Positions 18,266 to 26,931 of a DNA stretch of 64,000 nt are shown here, piece by piece. The translations under genes were made by a program, and so were the position numbers. Numbering within the stretch: position 1 is the first letter of the stretch; every line of letters begins with the position of its first letter. The stretch comes from Cloacimonetes bacterium UBA6097 (lineage in GTDB: Bacteria > Cloacimonadota > Cloacimonadia > Cloacimonadales > Cloacimonadaceae), in contig DIWV01000013.1 in assembly GCA_002435865.1 (NCBI GenBank), forward strand, positions 50,309-114,308, written 5' to 3'. The notes beneath the pieces are model-generated. The model made no database searches, was not told the origin of the DNA, and worked only from the letters and a program-made list of their open reading frames with translations.

Positions 18266-18982
18266 TTAGAAATAACGGTTTAGTTTCTGAATTTCCTTAC
18301 TATTGGGATACTTAACTCTCAGCTTTTCCCAATATGCGTTTGCTTCTAACATCTTTTTGTGGTAGATACTTATTTTCACTGCATAATACAGCGCTTTGCG
18401 GTCAATATTATCCTGATTGCCAAGCGCTATAATCTCATCAAAATACATCAGGGCAGAACTGTAGTCCTTCATTTTGTAGTAGATATAACCATTGTAATAC
18501 TTCTTCTCAATCAGCTTGTGCTGGGCTTTGCGGATATATTCCACAGCTTCCAGATAATACTGGCTGTTGGGGAATTTGTCGGCAAAAGTGCGGAACGCTT
18601 CTATGCATTGAGCAGTTTCTGTCTGGTCATACTGAGCAGGTAATGATTCTTCATAATAACATACGCCAATGCGGAAAAAAGCCAGTTCGATCTCAGGATA
18701 ATCAGGATAGCTGGTAGTCATCTGGGTATACTTGAGCCGGGCATCTGTGAATTTGTTTATTTTAAAGTAGCATTCTGCTACACGCATTAAAGCGATTGCA
18801 CTGCCTGAGCTCTTTTTCTCAAAAGAGATTTCATCATACAGTTCTGCTGCACGTGCATATTTCTTTTTGGCAAAAAGTTCATTGGCTTTTGCCATCTTAT
18901 TTTCTGAGCTGAGTTCAACCTTATTACGGGCACAGCCTGCCAATACAACTATCAGCAGCAGCCAGGCAATTTTCTTTAACAT
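18266..18982 (-). CDS. bamD: Outer-membrane assembly lipoprotein BamD-like
   Basis: A 238-residue lipoprotein: signal peptide with lipobox LAGC (Cys near residue 17), then tetratricopeptide-like helical repeats (ANELFAKKKYARAAELYDEI, ALMRVAECYFKINKFTDARLKY, IGVCYYEESLP). This is the outer-membrane lipoprotein / YfiO pattern, which in the BAM complex helps fold beta-barrel proteins. An upstream TTG start is possible, but GAGGA 6 bases before this ATG and the signal peptide favour this start. In-operon neighbours are an unknown exported protein and nadD. Confidence 0.85.
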   Translation of the reverse strand: MLKKIAWLLLIVVLAGCARNKVELSSENKMAKANELFAKKKYARAAELYDEISFEKKSSGSAIALMRVAECYFKINKFTDARLKYTQMTTSYPDYPEIELAFFRIGVCYYEESLPAQYDQTETAQCIEAFRTFADKFPNSQYYLEAVEYIRKAQHKLIEKKYYNGYIYYKMKDYSSALMYFDEIIALGNQDNIDRKALYYAVKISIYHKKMLEANAYWEKLRVKYPNSKEIQKLNRYF

Positions 18983-18998
18983 ATAAATCCTCAATGTG

Positions 18999-19634
18999 TT
19001 ACTTTAATGTCCACAACATATAAACCAGCGAACCAAGTATAGCGCTGGCAAGAATAGGTTCGTACCATTTCATGGCAAGCAAGCTGCCGGGATTTTCTAT
19101 TTCAGGTTTGCCATCAAGCTTATATTCTTTTATGGCAACCAGCTTCTGCTCCGGTAAAGTGATCTGCTTTAAGACAAACCGATAAACAGGAGTTTGATAT
19201 CTTGCATAGGAAAACAATTTACGCTTTTCACCTTTTTCTACAGACTGTTCCATGCTGAGTTCCAATAAGTCTGCCTTATTAAGTTTTAGCATCTGCAGCA
19301 GCATTTCACCATTAACGCCCCAATCAGATTCCATGGCAAGAGGAAGATTATCATTATTTAATACTCCTACCCCAATGTTGGTTTCACGCAAATCTACCTG
19401 GTGAGATAGCAGCTTTTTCCTGATTTCTCTTTCTAAAACAGGTGTCCATTCACCGCATCTGATATCAAGGAAAACAGGATTGGTAAACTCCAGAGAATCA
19501 CATAAAACAGTTAAAATAGCAGGAGTCATCTGCTCAATATCAGCTATTTCTGCAATCAGAGCAGACCCTGCCAGAATAATAATCAGTATTAAACAGGTGA
19601 CTCTAATTCCTGGGAGTTTATTCAAATCATTCAT
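18999..19634 (-). CDS. Exported protein of unknown function with C-terminal membrane anchor
   Basis: A 211-residue protein I do not recognise. It has an N-terminal hydrophobic segment (about residues 12-28, ending in SALIAEI), a periplasmic domain of about 150 residues (with a DIRCGEW segment and a central MESDWGVNGEMLLQML) and a C-terminal hydrophobic segment (about 190-208) followed by Lys. The middle weakly recalls small periplasmic chaperone-like domains. Position directly before bamD suggests an envelope role. The gap to bamD is 16 bases. Confidence 0.65.
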   Translation of the reverse strand: MNDLNKLPGIRVTCLILIIILAGSALIAEIADIEQMTPAILTVLCDSLEFTNPVFLDIRCGEWTPVLEREIRKKLLSHQVDLRETNIGVGVLNNDNLPLAMESDWGVNGEMLLQMLKLNKADLLELSMEQSVEKGEKRKLFSYARYQTPVYRFVLKQITLPEQKLVAIKEYKLDGKPEIENPGSLLAMKWYEPILASAILGSLVYMLWTLK

Positions 19635-19667
19635 AAATTAAACATTAATAATCTGAGCATTAACCAG

Positions 19668-20081
19668 TTAAGGACAGCATGCCTTTTGCAGATATTGTTC
19701 AATTTCAGTAATTTTATCCTTTATCTCGTTGATTCTATTCTTGTAATCAATAGTAGTCATTGTCTTTGAATCATTGTAGTGAGTGTCAGAGACAGCATTT
19801 TTGAGTTCCTCAAGGTCAGATTTACTGACATCAACTTCTTTCAACATCAGATCAAGCTTATCCCTGATGGCATTAATGTCTTTTATAGCCTGATTAACAG
19901 ACTCTTTGTACATAGGATAATTTTGATTGAATTGTTTCATTTCCAACTCATTCATCTGCCTTGATTCTAGAATAATTTTATTTTCGTCAATACACTGGCA
20001 GTCATTGTTTAATGCTGTTTTGTTGGTGCTGCAGGCTACAAGAGCCAGCAGGATGAACAACATAGAAAATAATCTTATCAT
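19668..20081 (-). CDS. Small helical lipoprotein
   Basis: A 137-residue predicted lipoprotein: MIRLFSMLFILLALVAC gives the signal and lipobox (LVAC). The rest is mostly charged helix with coiled-coil character (IKDINAIRDKLDLMLKEVDV, RINEIKDKITEIEQYL) and ends in a Cys pair (ACCP). Two more Cys lie near residue 33 (CQC). Function unknown. The chosen ATG follows a G-rich site (AGGGGG); the longer reading would put 12 residues before the signal peptide. Confidence 0.7.
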   Translation of the reverse strand: MIRLFSMLFILLALVACSTNKTALNNDCQCIDENKIILESRQMNELEMKQFNQNYPMYKESVNQAIKDINAIRDKLDLMLKEVDVSKSDLEELKNAVSDTHYNDSKTMTTIDYKNRINEIKDKITEIEQYLQKACCP

Positions 20082-20109
20082 GATAACCCCCTTATTTTTG
20101 GGATAAATG

Positions 20110-21531
20110 CTAATCATTTATTAAAAATGCCTTGTAGGCACGGTAAGTTTCATACAAATCTGCCTTACTGCATAATTCATATAGTGAATGCATCCCCATC
20201 AGACCGGTACCGCAATCAATAACTTCCGCACCAAGCTGTGCCAGAATACCTGCAATTGTACCGCCGCCGCCTTCATCTACTTTACCAAGCTCACCCATCT
20301 GCCAGAAAACACCTGCTTTATTAAAAGTACGGATTACTTTGGCAGCAAATTCAGCATTCGCATCATTGCAGCCGGATTTTCCACCGGAACCTGTAAACTT
20401 GGAGATACCGACTCCGTAATTAAACAACACAGCATTCTGTTTTTCGTGAACTCCGGGATAATTGGGATCTATGGCAGCTGTAACGTCTCCGGATAGAATT
20501 TGGCTGTTCATAAAGGTCTTTCTCAGATTATCGCTGCTACCATCTTCACCGTTTGCCTTAAGCAGATTAGACATAAAGTCCTGGATAAATACGGAATGAG
20601 CACCTGTATTTCCATTGCTGCCTGTTTCTTCTTTATCAGAAAAGTAGACCACCATTGTCCTGGCAGGTTTTTCATGTATAGCATCAAGCAGAGCCTGCAA
20701 ACCGCTGTAGGCACAAATCCTGTCGTCCTGACCGTAACCAACCACCATACTTGCGTCCAGACCACCGTCACGGGCAAAAGCAGCAGGGACAAGCTGCAGT
20801 TCAGCTGAGATAAAATCATGCTCAGTGATGCCGTACTTATCATTTAAGAACTTTAAAGCATAAAGCTTGGCAGCTTCTTTTTCTTCTGTGCCGATATCCA
20901 TTCTGCCGGAAAAGACAAGATTCATTTTGCTGGCATCAATCGCTTCTGCCAATGTCTTGGTATATTGTTCCTTGCGAGCCAGATGAGGCAGCAAATCAGG
21001 AATAATAAAAACAGGGTCTTTCAGGTCTTCACCAATCGATATATCTACTGTTTTACCATCAGCTTTTACAACAAAACCGTGCAGAGCAAGTGGTGTGGAA
21101 ACCCACTGGTATTTTTTTATACCGCCATAGTAATGAGTCCGCATCACTGCCAAAGAAGTATTGCTGTCTTCATACAGCGGATTTTGTTTCAAATCTACCC
21201 GGGGTGCATCAATATGTGCTGCAACCATTTTCACGCCGCTGCTGACAGGTTCTTTACCGATGATGGCAAACGCTATGGTTTTATTGCGGAACACCTGGTA
21301 TACTTTCTTCTGTCCCTTTTTACCATCCATTTGCTTAAATTGGTTCTTTTTGAGGACATCAAGGGTATATGCAATTGTTTCGCGTTCTGTTTTTGATTTG
21401 TTCAGGAAATCTTTGTAGTTTTCTGCAAAGGAATAGGCAGCTTTCTGCAGGTTTTTGTCTGCATCCTTCCAGAAATTCTTACGTTCATACAGCAAGGGGC
21501 TTTTTGCTGTACCTTTTGTTTTTGAGGGCAT
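20110..21531 (-). CDS. M18-family aminopeptidase
   Basis: A 473-residue zinc aminopeptidase of the M18 (aspartyl aminopeptidase / aminopeptidase I) family. Seen: AAHIDAPRVDL (first metal His and Asp), SDKEETGSNGNTGAHSVF (catalytic Glu pair), DPNYPGVHEK, and the C-terminal GGGGTIAGILAQLGAEVIDCGTGLMGMHS. All the metal ligands expected for the family are recognisable. It likely removes acidic or neutral N-terminal residues from peptides in the cytosol, in line with a peptide-fermenting life style. GAAGGAG precedes the chosen ATG, 15 codons inside the longest frame. Confidence 0.92.
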   Translation of the reverse strand: MPSKTKGTAKSPLLYERKNFWKDADKNLQKAAYSFAENYKDFLNKSKTERETIAYTLDVLKKNQFKQMDGKKGQKKVYQVFRNKTIAFAIIGKEPVSSGVKMVAAHIDAPRVDLKQNPLYEDSNTSLAVMRTHYYGGIKKYQWVSTPLALHGFVVKADGKTVDISIGEDLKDPVFIIPDLLPHLARKEQYTKTLAEAIDASKMNLVFSGRMDIGTEEKEAAKLYALKFLNDKYGITEHDFISAELQLVPAAFARDGGLDASMVVGYGQDDRICAYSGLQALLDAIHEKPARTMVVYFSDKEETGSNGNTGAHSVFIQDFMSNLLKANGEDGSSDNLRKTFMNSQILSGDVTAAIDPNYPGVHEKQNAVLFNYGVGISKFTGSGGKSGCNDANAEFAAKVIRTFNKAGVFWQMGELGKVDEGGGGTIAGILAQLGAEVIDCGTGLMGMHSLYELCSKADLYETYRAYKAFLIND

Positions 21532-21611
21532 GCAAACTCCTTCTTTGCTATGGCAAGCCTGCCGGCTTGCCAGCATTTATTTATTTTAGAATTTATCTGC
21601 TAAGAATTAAC

Positions 21612-22094
21612 TTATTTAATTTCCAGGATTTCAAGCTGGCGTTCACCCATAGGTGCATGAATTATAGCAACTTCTCTCAGCTTCTTTCCAAGTAAACCCT
21701 TTCCGATTGGAGATGCAATTGAAACTGCCATGATATCTTCATCTTCAGGAAAGTTAATTTCATCGACTCCAACTACATGGAACCATTGCTCTTCACCGGT
21801 TTTCACATCCCTGGTGTGGCAGTAAAAGCCAAACCGGACAATATCCCTGGGAAAAGCACCGGAATCTATTACTTTGAGATGGGCAGACCTGCGCCTGAGA
21901 TGGTCAATTTCATGGTCAATTGCCCTTTGTCTTTCCTTTGCTGATTTGTACTCGGCATTTTCACTTAAATCACCGAATTCACGTGCAATTGTAACTGCTT
22001 TGATAACATCCGGGCGCTCATTATTCATCAGATGGCTTATGCGTTTCTGTATGTTATCCATCCCGCGTTTGGTAATGTATAGGCTATTGTCCAT
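21612..22094 (-). CDS. greA: Transcription elongation factor GreA/GreB
   Basis: A 160-residue protein that stimulates RNA cleavage by backtracked RNA polymerase. Seen: an N-terminal coiled coil (about 8-75) with the acidic tip GDLSENAEY, the RQRAIDHEIDHLRRR helix and a C-terminal FKBP-like domain ending in SIASPIGKGLLGKK and GERQLEILEI. The length is typical. It follows the HEAT-like gene by 8 bases. Confidence 0.93.
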   Translation of the reverse strand: MDNSLYITKRGMDNIQKRISHLMNNERPDVIKAVTIAREFGDLSENAEYKSAKERQRAIDHEIDHLRRRSAHLKVIDSGAFPRDIVRFGFYCHTRDVKTGEEQWFHVVGVDEINFPEDEDIMAVSIASPIGKGLLGKKLREVAIIHAPMGERQLEILEIK

Positions 22095-22102
22095 TCACAA
22101 CC

Positions 22103-22909
22103 TTAGGCTTTCTTCTTTTGCAATACTTTAAAAGCGGAAGTGGCAGCTTTTTTGAGCCTGGCATTACCGCTATGTGTCCAGTTTTCCACAATCGGAACCA
22201 GTTCAGGATTATAATCAGCGATAGAACCACAGAGGATTTCAACTGTCTGCGGATCTCTGGTAGAATGATATTCACGGAACAAATTCATATATGTTTTGGA
22301 ATCAATTTTTTTTACTGCTTTGAGAATGGCAACATTAGTCTGAACAATGTCATGCAATGGGTATACCCATTTATTCTGCAGATGCTTTATAACTACAGGA
22401 ATCACTTCCGGCTTTTGCTTAATCATCTTTATTAAAAACAGGGTTGCCTGTTTGCGTAAGGGTTCATAACTGCTTTCCAGCCAGGGATAAACCTGAGATA
22501 AATATGGTTCAGTATGTTTTTTAAAGAGGGGAAAGAACACTTTCTCAAAGATTGCGCCGATATCGTGAACACTTGCTTTGAGCATGATCTTTTCCAAAAT
22601 TGGAAGATAAACTGCAGGTTTCTTGGTATAAAAACGGGACATAAAAACTATGAATGCCATTTTACCGGTATCACCCTTTTTATCCCATAGATACTGGTAA
22701 AAGGGAATATATTGCTCATGTTGCTTATTGATTTTGTGAGCCATTACCTTAACAACGAGTTGGATTACTTCATTGGGGACCCGGCCATTAACCCTTTCAG
22801 GATACCAGTTAAAAATTATTTCAAAGTCGTAGTCCTTTTTGGGTAGCTTATTTTCCAAATAATACATCGTATCCTGGGTAAGCCGTTCTTTCCAATCTAT
22901 GGTAATCAT
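22103..22909 (-). CDS. HEAT-repeat-like protein (AlkD-type helical fold)
   Basis: A 268-residue, almost wholly helical protein with repeated basic helices (FFPLFKKHTEPYLSQVYPWL, PLRKQATLFLIKMIKQKPEV, NARLKKAATSAFKVLQKKKA). The pattern resembles HEAT-like DNA alkylation repair proteins or other armadillo-type scaffolds, but I see no diagnostic Trp/Asp site of AlkD. Function is not assigned. AAGGAG lies 7 bases before the ATG. It is the first gene of the run ending at nadD. Confidence 0.65.
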   Translation of the reverse strand: MITIDWKERLTQDTMYYLENKLPKKDYDFEIIFNWYPERVNGRVPNEVIQLVVKVMAHKINKQHEQYIPFYQYLWDKKGDTGKMAFIVFMSRFYTKKPAVYLPILEKIMLKASVHDIGAIFEKVFFPLFKKHTEPYLSQVYPWLESSYEPLRKQATLFLIKMIKQKPEVIPVVIKHLQNKWVYPLHDIVQTNVAILKAVKKIDSKTYMNLFREYHSTRDPQTVEILCGSIADYNPELVPIVENWTHSGNARLKKAATSAFKVLQKKKA

Positions 22910-23026
22910 GCTTCTGCTCCTTCATAACTGCACACAATTCAACTATTTATACAGATTATCATCTACTCCCGTCAAGCCTTTACTGTCAAGCAGAAAAATT
23001 AGTAACAGATTAAAGGTTTGGGATTA

Positions 23027-23698
23027 CTACTCGTCTTTGCCTACTCCTTTTTTGAATAGCACAAAAGAATATAAAACCGGAAAGAAAATCAGGATTACCA
23101 GTAAAACAAGCAACAGGATGTTTATCCAGCCTGCACTTATGTTGAATATTCCCCTGATAAACATTACAATCCCTAATAGTACAAAGCAGTAACCACCCAT
23201 TCTGGAAGTCCTGCGCCAGATTTCGTCGGAGTAAAACGTCCAGGGGGTTTTTATCCCGGCTATATAGTTGCGTGGTATTTTGGGTAAAATATTACCGAGG
23301 AATACAAACAGCGCTCCTATCAGGACAAAGATAATCTGCACTTTTCCCGCACACTCAGGATATTTGCCCAGAAGCAGAATATAAACGTGAAACAAGGCAA
23401 AGAAAAAAACCAATCCCAAAGTCATAATCGGCATCACTGCATCATAACGTTCCCTGTTTTGCCTGTAAACAGGTGATAGTTTACCGGAAAACATCATCAG
23501 CAGCAACAACCCAAGGTTAAATAACCAAAACGGAATAATGGCAGTATCCCTGGTTGCGTAACCGTCAATTTCATTCCTGATGTTCCAGTGCACCGGTATT
23601 TTGGCATCTTTGGGAATGGAATATCCCAGAACCATAACGACAACAAGCTGCAGTATCAGAATAGCGATTGCAGCCTTGAAATAAATGTGCATCTTCAT
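23027..23698 (-). CDS. SdpI/DUF1648 membrane protein
   Basis: A 223-residue integral membrane protein with about six hydrophobic segments. The N-terminal DUF1648 signature (PVHWNIRNEIDGYATRD, about residues 35-51) and the SdpI-type NYIAGIKTPWTFYSDEIWRRTSRMGG (about 143-168) are clear. In Bacillus, SdpI protects against the SdpC toxin and sequesters the repressor SdpR; relatives elsewhere are mostly uncharacterised. Its ATG overlaps the stop of the ArsR-type gene by 4 bases (ATGA), the SdpR-SdpI arrangement. No SdpC-like toxin gene is seen here. Confidence 0.87.
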   Translation of the reverse strand: MKMHIYFKAAIAILILQLVVVMVLGYSIPKDAKIPVHWNIRNEIDGYATRDTAIIPFWLFNLGLLLLMMFSGKLSPVYRQNRERYDAVMPIMTLGLVFFFALFHVYILLLGKYPECAGKVQIIFVLIGALFVFLGNILPKIPRNYIAGIKTPWTFYSDEIWRRTSRMGGYCFVLLGIVMFIRGIFNISAGWINILLLVLLVILIFFPVLYSFVLFKKGVGKDE

Positions 23699-23988
23699 TG
23701 TTGAGTCCCCTCTTTATTTATTTTAAGCAAATCAAACATTAGTGCAGCTATTTCCTGCATCACAGTGGCATTGAGCTGATAATAGATATACTGTCCCTGT
23801 TTTTCAGCATATATAAGTCCTGCATTGCGCAGGATTTTCAGATGGTCGCTGATGGCAGGTTTGGATATGGTAAACTGATCAGCAATATCACCTGCAGACA
23901 TCGAGTCTTTTTTACTCAGAAGCCGGAGTATTTTCCTGCGGTTAGCATCCGCCAGCGCTTTGAATAAATCATCTTGAACCATATTCAC
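23695..23988 (-). CDS. ArsR-family repressor (SdpR-like)
   Basis: A 97-residue winged-helix protein: LFKALADANRRKILRLLSKKD, SAGDIADQFTISKPAISDHLKILRNAGL (recognition helix) and the wing GQYIYYQLN. There are no Cys residues for metal binding, so it is the SdpR-like, non-metal branch. AAGGGG precedes the ATG. Translationally coupled to the SdpI-like gene. A TTAAGTA/TACTTAA inverted repeat directly upstream is a good candidate autoregulatory site. Confidence 0.9.
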   Translation of the reverse strand: MNMVQDDLFKALADANRRKILRLLSKKDSMSAGDIADQFTISKPAISDHLKILRNAGLIYAEKQGQYIYYQLNATVMQEIAALMFDLLKINKEGTQQ

Positions 23989-23991
23989 CCC

Positions 23992-24015
23992 TTAAGTATT
24001 TAACCAATTACTTAA
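23992..24015. promoter_or_regulatory. Candidate operator of the ArsR/SdpR-like repressor
   Basis: TTAAGTA and TACTTAA form perfect 7-base arms 10 bases apart, 3 bases before the repressor start codon. The site overlaps the presumed -10 element of its promoter, so binding would block transcription. Found by eye; binding is inferred. Confidence 0.55.
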
Positions 24016-24033
24016 CTATCTCATTTCTGTCAA
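24005..24033 (-). promoter_or_regulatory. Candidate promoter of the SdpR/SdpI-like pair
   Basis: Reading the minus strand, TTGACA is followed after 17 bases by TAATTG, 16 bases before the repressor ATG. The -35 is perfect, the -10 weak. It overlaps the inverted repeat, which supports autoregulation. Confidence 0.45.
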
Positions 24034-24078
24034 GTTCCTTCTTCAAATCATATATTTACGCCTTACCTCCCTTAGTTG

Positions 24079-24124
24079 CATTACGGTAGCAATACGGTAG
24101 CAATACGGTATTGCTACCGTAATG
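24079..24124. repeat. Palindrome with internal direct repeats (family B)
   Basis: CATTACGGTAGCAATAC pairs perfectly with GTATTGCTACCGTAATG across a 12-base loop that itself repeats GGTAGCAATAC. It lies between the SdpR promoter and the 3' end of the M28 peptidase gene. It has no T-tract. It seems unrelated to the 13.9/30.2/48.9 kb palindromes. Confidence 0.75.
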
Positions 24125-24207
24125 CCTTAATGGAACAAATGAGATTAAGTTTACCCTGCATATGGATTTAATAGTCTGTATAAACTGCTAATTGATTGAA
24201 ATAAATG

Positions 24208-26793
24208 CTATTTAAGGAAACAAACCTTCCTGCTGAAATGATGCGTTCCTGAGCTGGCTGTAATGATATATAATCCGCTGGCAACGGATAAACCATTATT
24301 ATCTTTACCGTCCCAGGTAAAATTATTCTGTGCATTCTTCGAAATACCTGAGAAGATGGTTTTTACCTTCTGTCCCCTGATGTTGAAGATGGAAACTTCA
24401 AGGGGCAGATTATCCCTTGCCTGCCTGATTTCCAGATTGACTGAAGTACTAAAAGGATTTGGGTAGGCATTTAGCATTACGATGTCTGTAACAGGTGTTA
24501 TGGAATTATCCTCAATACTGACCTGCTCGCCGAACATATCATGGAAGATATAGCTCATCAGGTTTTCCACGTCAGCCTCATACATATTAAACAGCGGGAA
24601 ACTGAGCACTATTGTCTTACCTAAACCGGGTTGGTAGTAAACTCCTACAGGCATACAGTTAAGGCTGCCCTGATTAGTAGTTTCCAAATAATCCGAGCCA
24701 TAAAAATAGATGTTCTGAGCGCCATTACCAGCTCCGATTGACTCAATCATATAGATGTGTCCATTCAATGGTGCAAGCGTTTTCAAAGAATCGACCGTTA
24801 AAGCGGGAAAGCCTGAATTTTGCGGGGACGCATATTTAAAGCGTGCCTGGTTGCTGTAAGCTGTATTTTGTATGCCAAAATTATCAAAGATAAAATCACC
24901 TGTTTCAAATGTATTGGGGTAGGCATCATTATTACCAAATGCCAGGGTTGGCTGATATGATGTAATCAGGATATTACCGCCAAACTGGATATACTTTGCA
25001 ATTTCATCCCTGACTAAATATGGATAAGCCATATTACCAAATTCGTTGCCATGCCAGAGGATGGAAGAATAAACACCGATATCAGCAAGTTTGAGGATGC
25101 CGTCTGTTTCTGTATCAAACTGGGTTCTTGTAAAATCGTGCAAGACATTATCAAAGAACTGGTCACTGACTGCATCATTTGGAGCAAACACTGTATTTGC
25201 TGTGTTATTGCGCGTTTCATCGATCACCAGAATACCCTGATTTAAGGTTACAGCCCTGCTTCTGATAATTTCTGACGGCAAGCTTTCATGGTTTTCTGTA
25301 TCAACTGCCGTGAGTTTGTAATAATAATAAACAGCATCCTGAACATTATTATCAGTATAGGAAGTTGTTGTAAGCAGGTTTGCATTGATGAGGTTAAATG
25401 GAGCATCCGGAGAAGTTGAACGGTATAATCTGTAGCCTGCAATATCAAGTTCAGAATTGGGAAGCCAGGTTAATATAACTGCATTCATTTGAGGTGATTC
25501 TGCCAGTCCTGTTGGGGTTTGGGGAACAAGATACGGAGTGAAGCTAACATTATTAGTCAGTCCTTCATTTCCGTCGCTGTCTACTGCGGCAACACCAATA
25601 TAATACAAAGAATCTGATACAAGATTTGGAATGGTAAAAGTGGTTGCAGTTGTAGTGTATTGGATAGGATTCAGTTGGGAAGCAAGTTTTGCATAGACTT
25701 TATATGATACTACATCAGGTTCCATGCCAGTATCACTCCAGTTAACCAGGAGTGTATTTCCGGTTCCTGTATCTGCAACCTGAACAGAATCGACAGGTGA
25801 TGGTATCTGGTCAACTGTTATAGCAGCTGCTGCTGAAGCTTTTACAGCTTCTCTTACATACTGAGGATTACAATTCGCAACAACGTCGTTAATTGAGTGA
25901 TAGAATGGGCTGAACTGAGCTTCATGATAGAATATAATCGGAAATCCGGCTTGCCAGTAAAAATAACTGTCGCTAGCGTGGCTATTGGATTCAGCGTATT
26001 CTATGAAAGGAATCAGAGATGTTTGCGTATCAATAAGATTATATGCCAAATCAGCATAGCCCTCACTTCCGTCATAAGGATTTAAATGAAGTATCCAACT
26101 ACCGGGAGCAGCTGTGCAATTTGCTATCATATCATATATTATCACGAGCTTTATATCATCTCCTGCCTGCAAGGTGTTCTGAACATCAAACTGGCTGCCG
26201 TACCCACCCATTTCTTCAAACGCAAAGGTAATAAACTTAATGGTGCATTCAGGCTGATAATTATTAGCTTTCATAACTCTGGCAATTTCCAGTACAGCAG
26301 CTGCTCCGCTGGCATTATCATCAGCACCGGGAGCAGAAATCATGGGGTCGCTCCCGAAAGTTATTGAATCGTGATGTCCGCCAATGATAATATACTTATC
26401 TTCATCAATGCTTCCGGGTATTGTGGCAACAGCATTGTACTGGTCGAGGTTTTCCGCATAAAAGAGCTCAGTGTGTGCATTTGAAATCCCAAAACGTAGG
26501 AACTGGTTCTTTATCCAATCTGCCACAGCAAAACGGTTGGGAGCTCCTGAAAATCTTGTAGTAAAATCCTGTAATTGCTGCATAAACCAGATGATACTAT
26601 CTGCATTTACCTGATTTAACATGTCACCAAAGTCTACACGGTTAGAATTATAATCCATTAATTCCCAATCACGGGTTATTCTAGCAGATTTGAGTACATT
26701 GCTTTCTGCTTTTAACTCTTCCTGGTCTGGATACAAAGCATTAACTATTGTAGCAAAAGCCAGTAAAAAAGCAAAAAGAAGTATTCTTTTCAT
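24208..26793 (-). CDS. Secreted M28 metallopeptidase with fibronectin and sorting domains
   Basis: An 861-residue exported enzyme: signal peptide (1-20), M28 zinc peptidase at about 95-330, two fibronectin-III-like modules (about 335-515), a domain of about 200 residues resembling a glutamine-amidotransferase-like fold, and a sorting-type tail (AYPNPFSTSVNLEI, GQKVKTIF, WDGKDNNG) ending KVCFLK. Metal ligands are visible: GGHHDS, GADDNASG, FEEMGG and the late His in FYHSIND. Likely an aminopeptidase acting on outside protein. The chosen ATG has AAGGGG upstream. Confidence 0.9.
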   Translation of the reverse strand: MKRILLFAFLLAFATIVNALYPDQEELKAESNVLKSARITRDWELMDYNSNRVDFGDMLNQVNADSIIWFMQQLQDFTTRFSGAPNRFAVADWIKNQFLRFGISNAHTELFYAENLDQYNAVATIPGSIDEDKYIIIGGHHDSITFGSDPMISAPGADDNASGAAAVLEIARVMKANNYQPECTIKFITFAFEEMGGYGSQFDVQNTLQAGDDIKLVIIYDMIANCTAAPGSWILHLNPYDGSEGYADLAYNLIDTQTSLIPFIEYAESNSHASDSYFYWQAGFPIIFYHEAQFSPFYHSINDVVANCNPQYVREAVKASAAAAITVDQIPSPVDSVQVADTGTGNTLLVNWSDTGMEPDVVSYKVYAKLASQLNPIQYTTTATTFTIPNLVSDSLYYIGVAAVDSDGNEGLTNNVSFTPYLVPQTPTGLAESPQMNAVILTWLPNSELDIAGYRLYRSTSPDAPFNLINANLLTTTSYTDNNVQDAVYYYYKLTAVDTENHESLPSEIIRSRAVTLNQGILVIDETRNNTANTVFAPNDAVSDQFFDNVLHDFTRTQFDTETDGILKLADIGVYSSILWHGNEFGNMAYPYLVRDEIAKYIQFGGNILITSYQPTLAFGNNDAYPNTFETGDFIFDNFGIQNTAYSNQARFKYASPQNSGFPALTVDSLKTLAPLNGHIYMIESIGAGNGAQNIYFYGSDYLETTNQGSLNCMPVGVYYQPGLGKTIVLSFPLFNMYEADVENLMSYIFHDMFGEQVSIEDNSITPVTDIVMLNAYPNPFSTSVNLEIRQARDNLPLEVSIFNIRGQKVKTIFSGISKNAQNNFTWDGKDNNGLSVASGLYIITASSGTHHFSRKVCFLK

Positions 26794-26884
26794 AACCAAC
26801 ACCCCTTATATTGATTAGACTTAAGCATGCGTATACATTTAACATATGCATCATGTCAACATCTTTCTCAGGTTTAGCATGTAT

Positions 26885-26911
26885 AAAAAAAGCCGGTCAT
26901 GTTGACCGGCT
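26885..26911 (-). terminator. Intrinsic terminator of the CotH gene
   Basis: A 9-bp stem (AGCCGGTCA / TGACCGGCT) with a TGT loop lies about 20 bases after the stop. On the minus strand it is followed by a T-tract. Confidence 0.88.
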
Positions 26912-26931
26912 CAAAAGATATTTACTATAGG

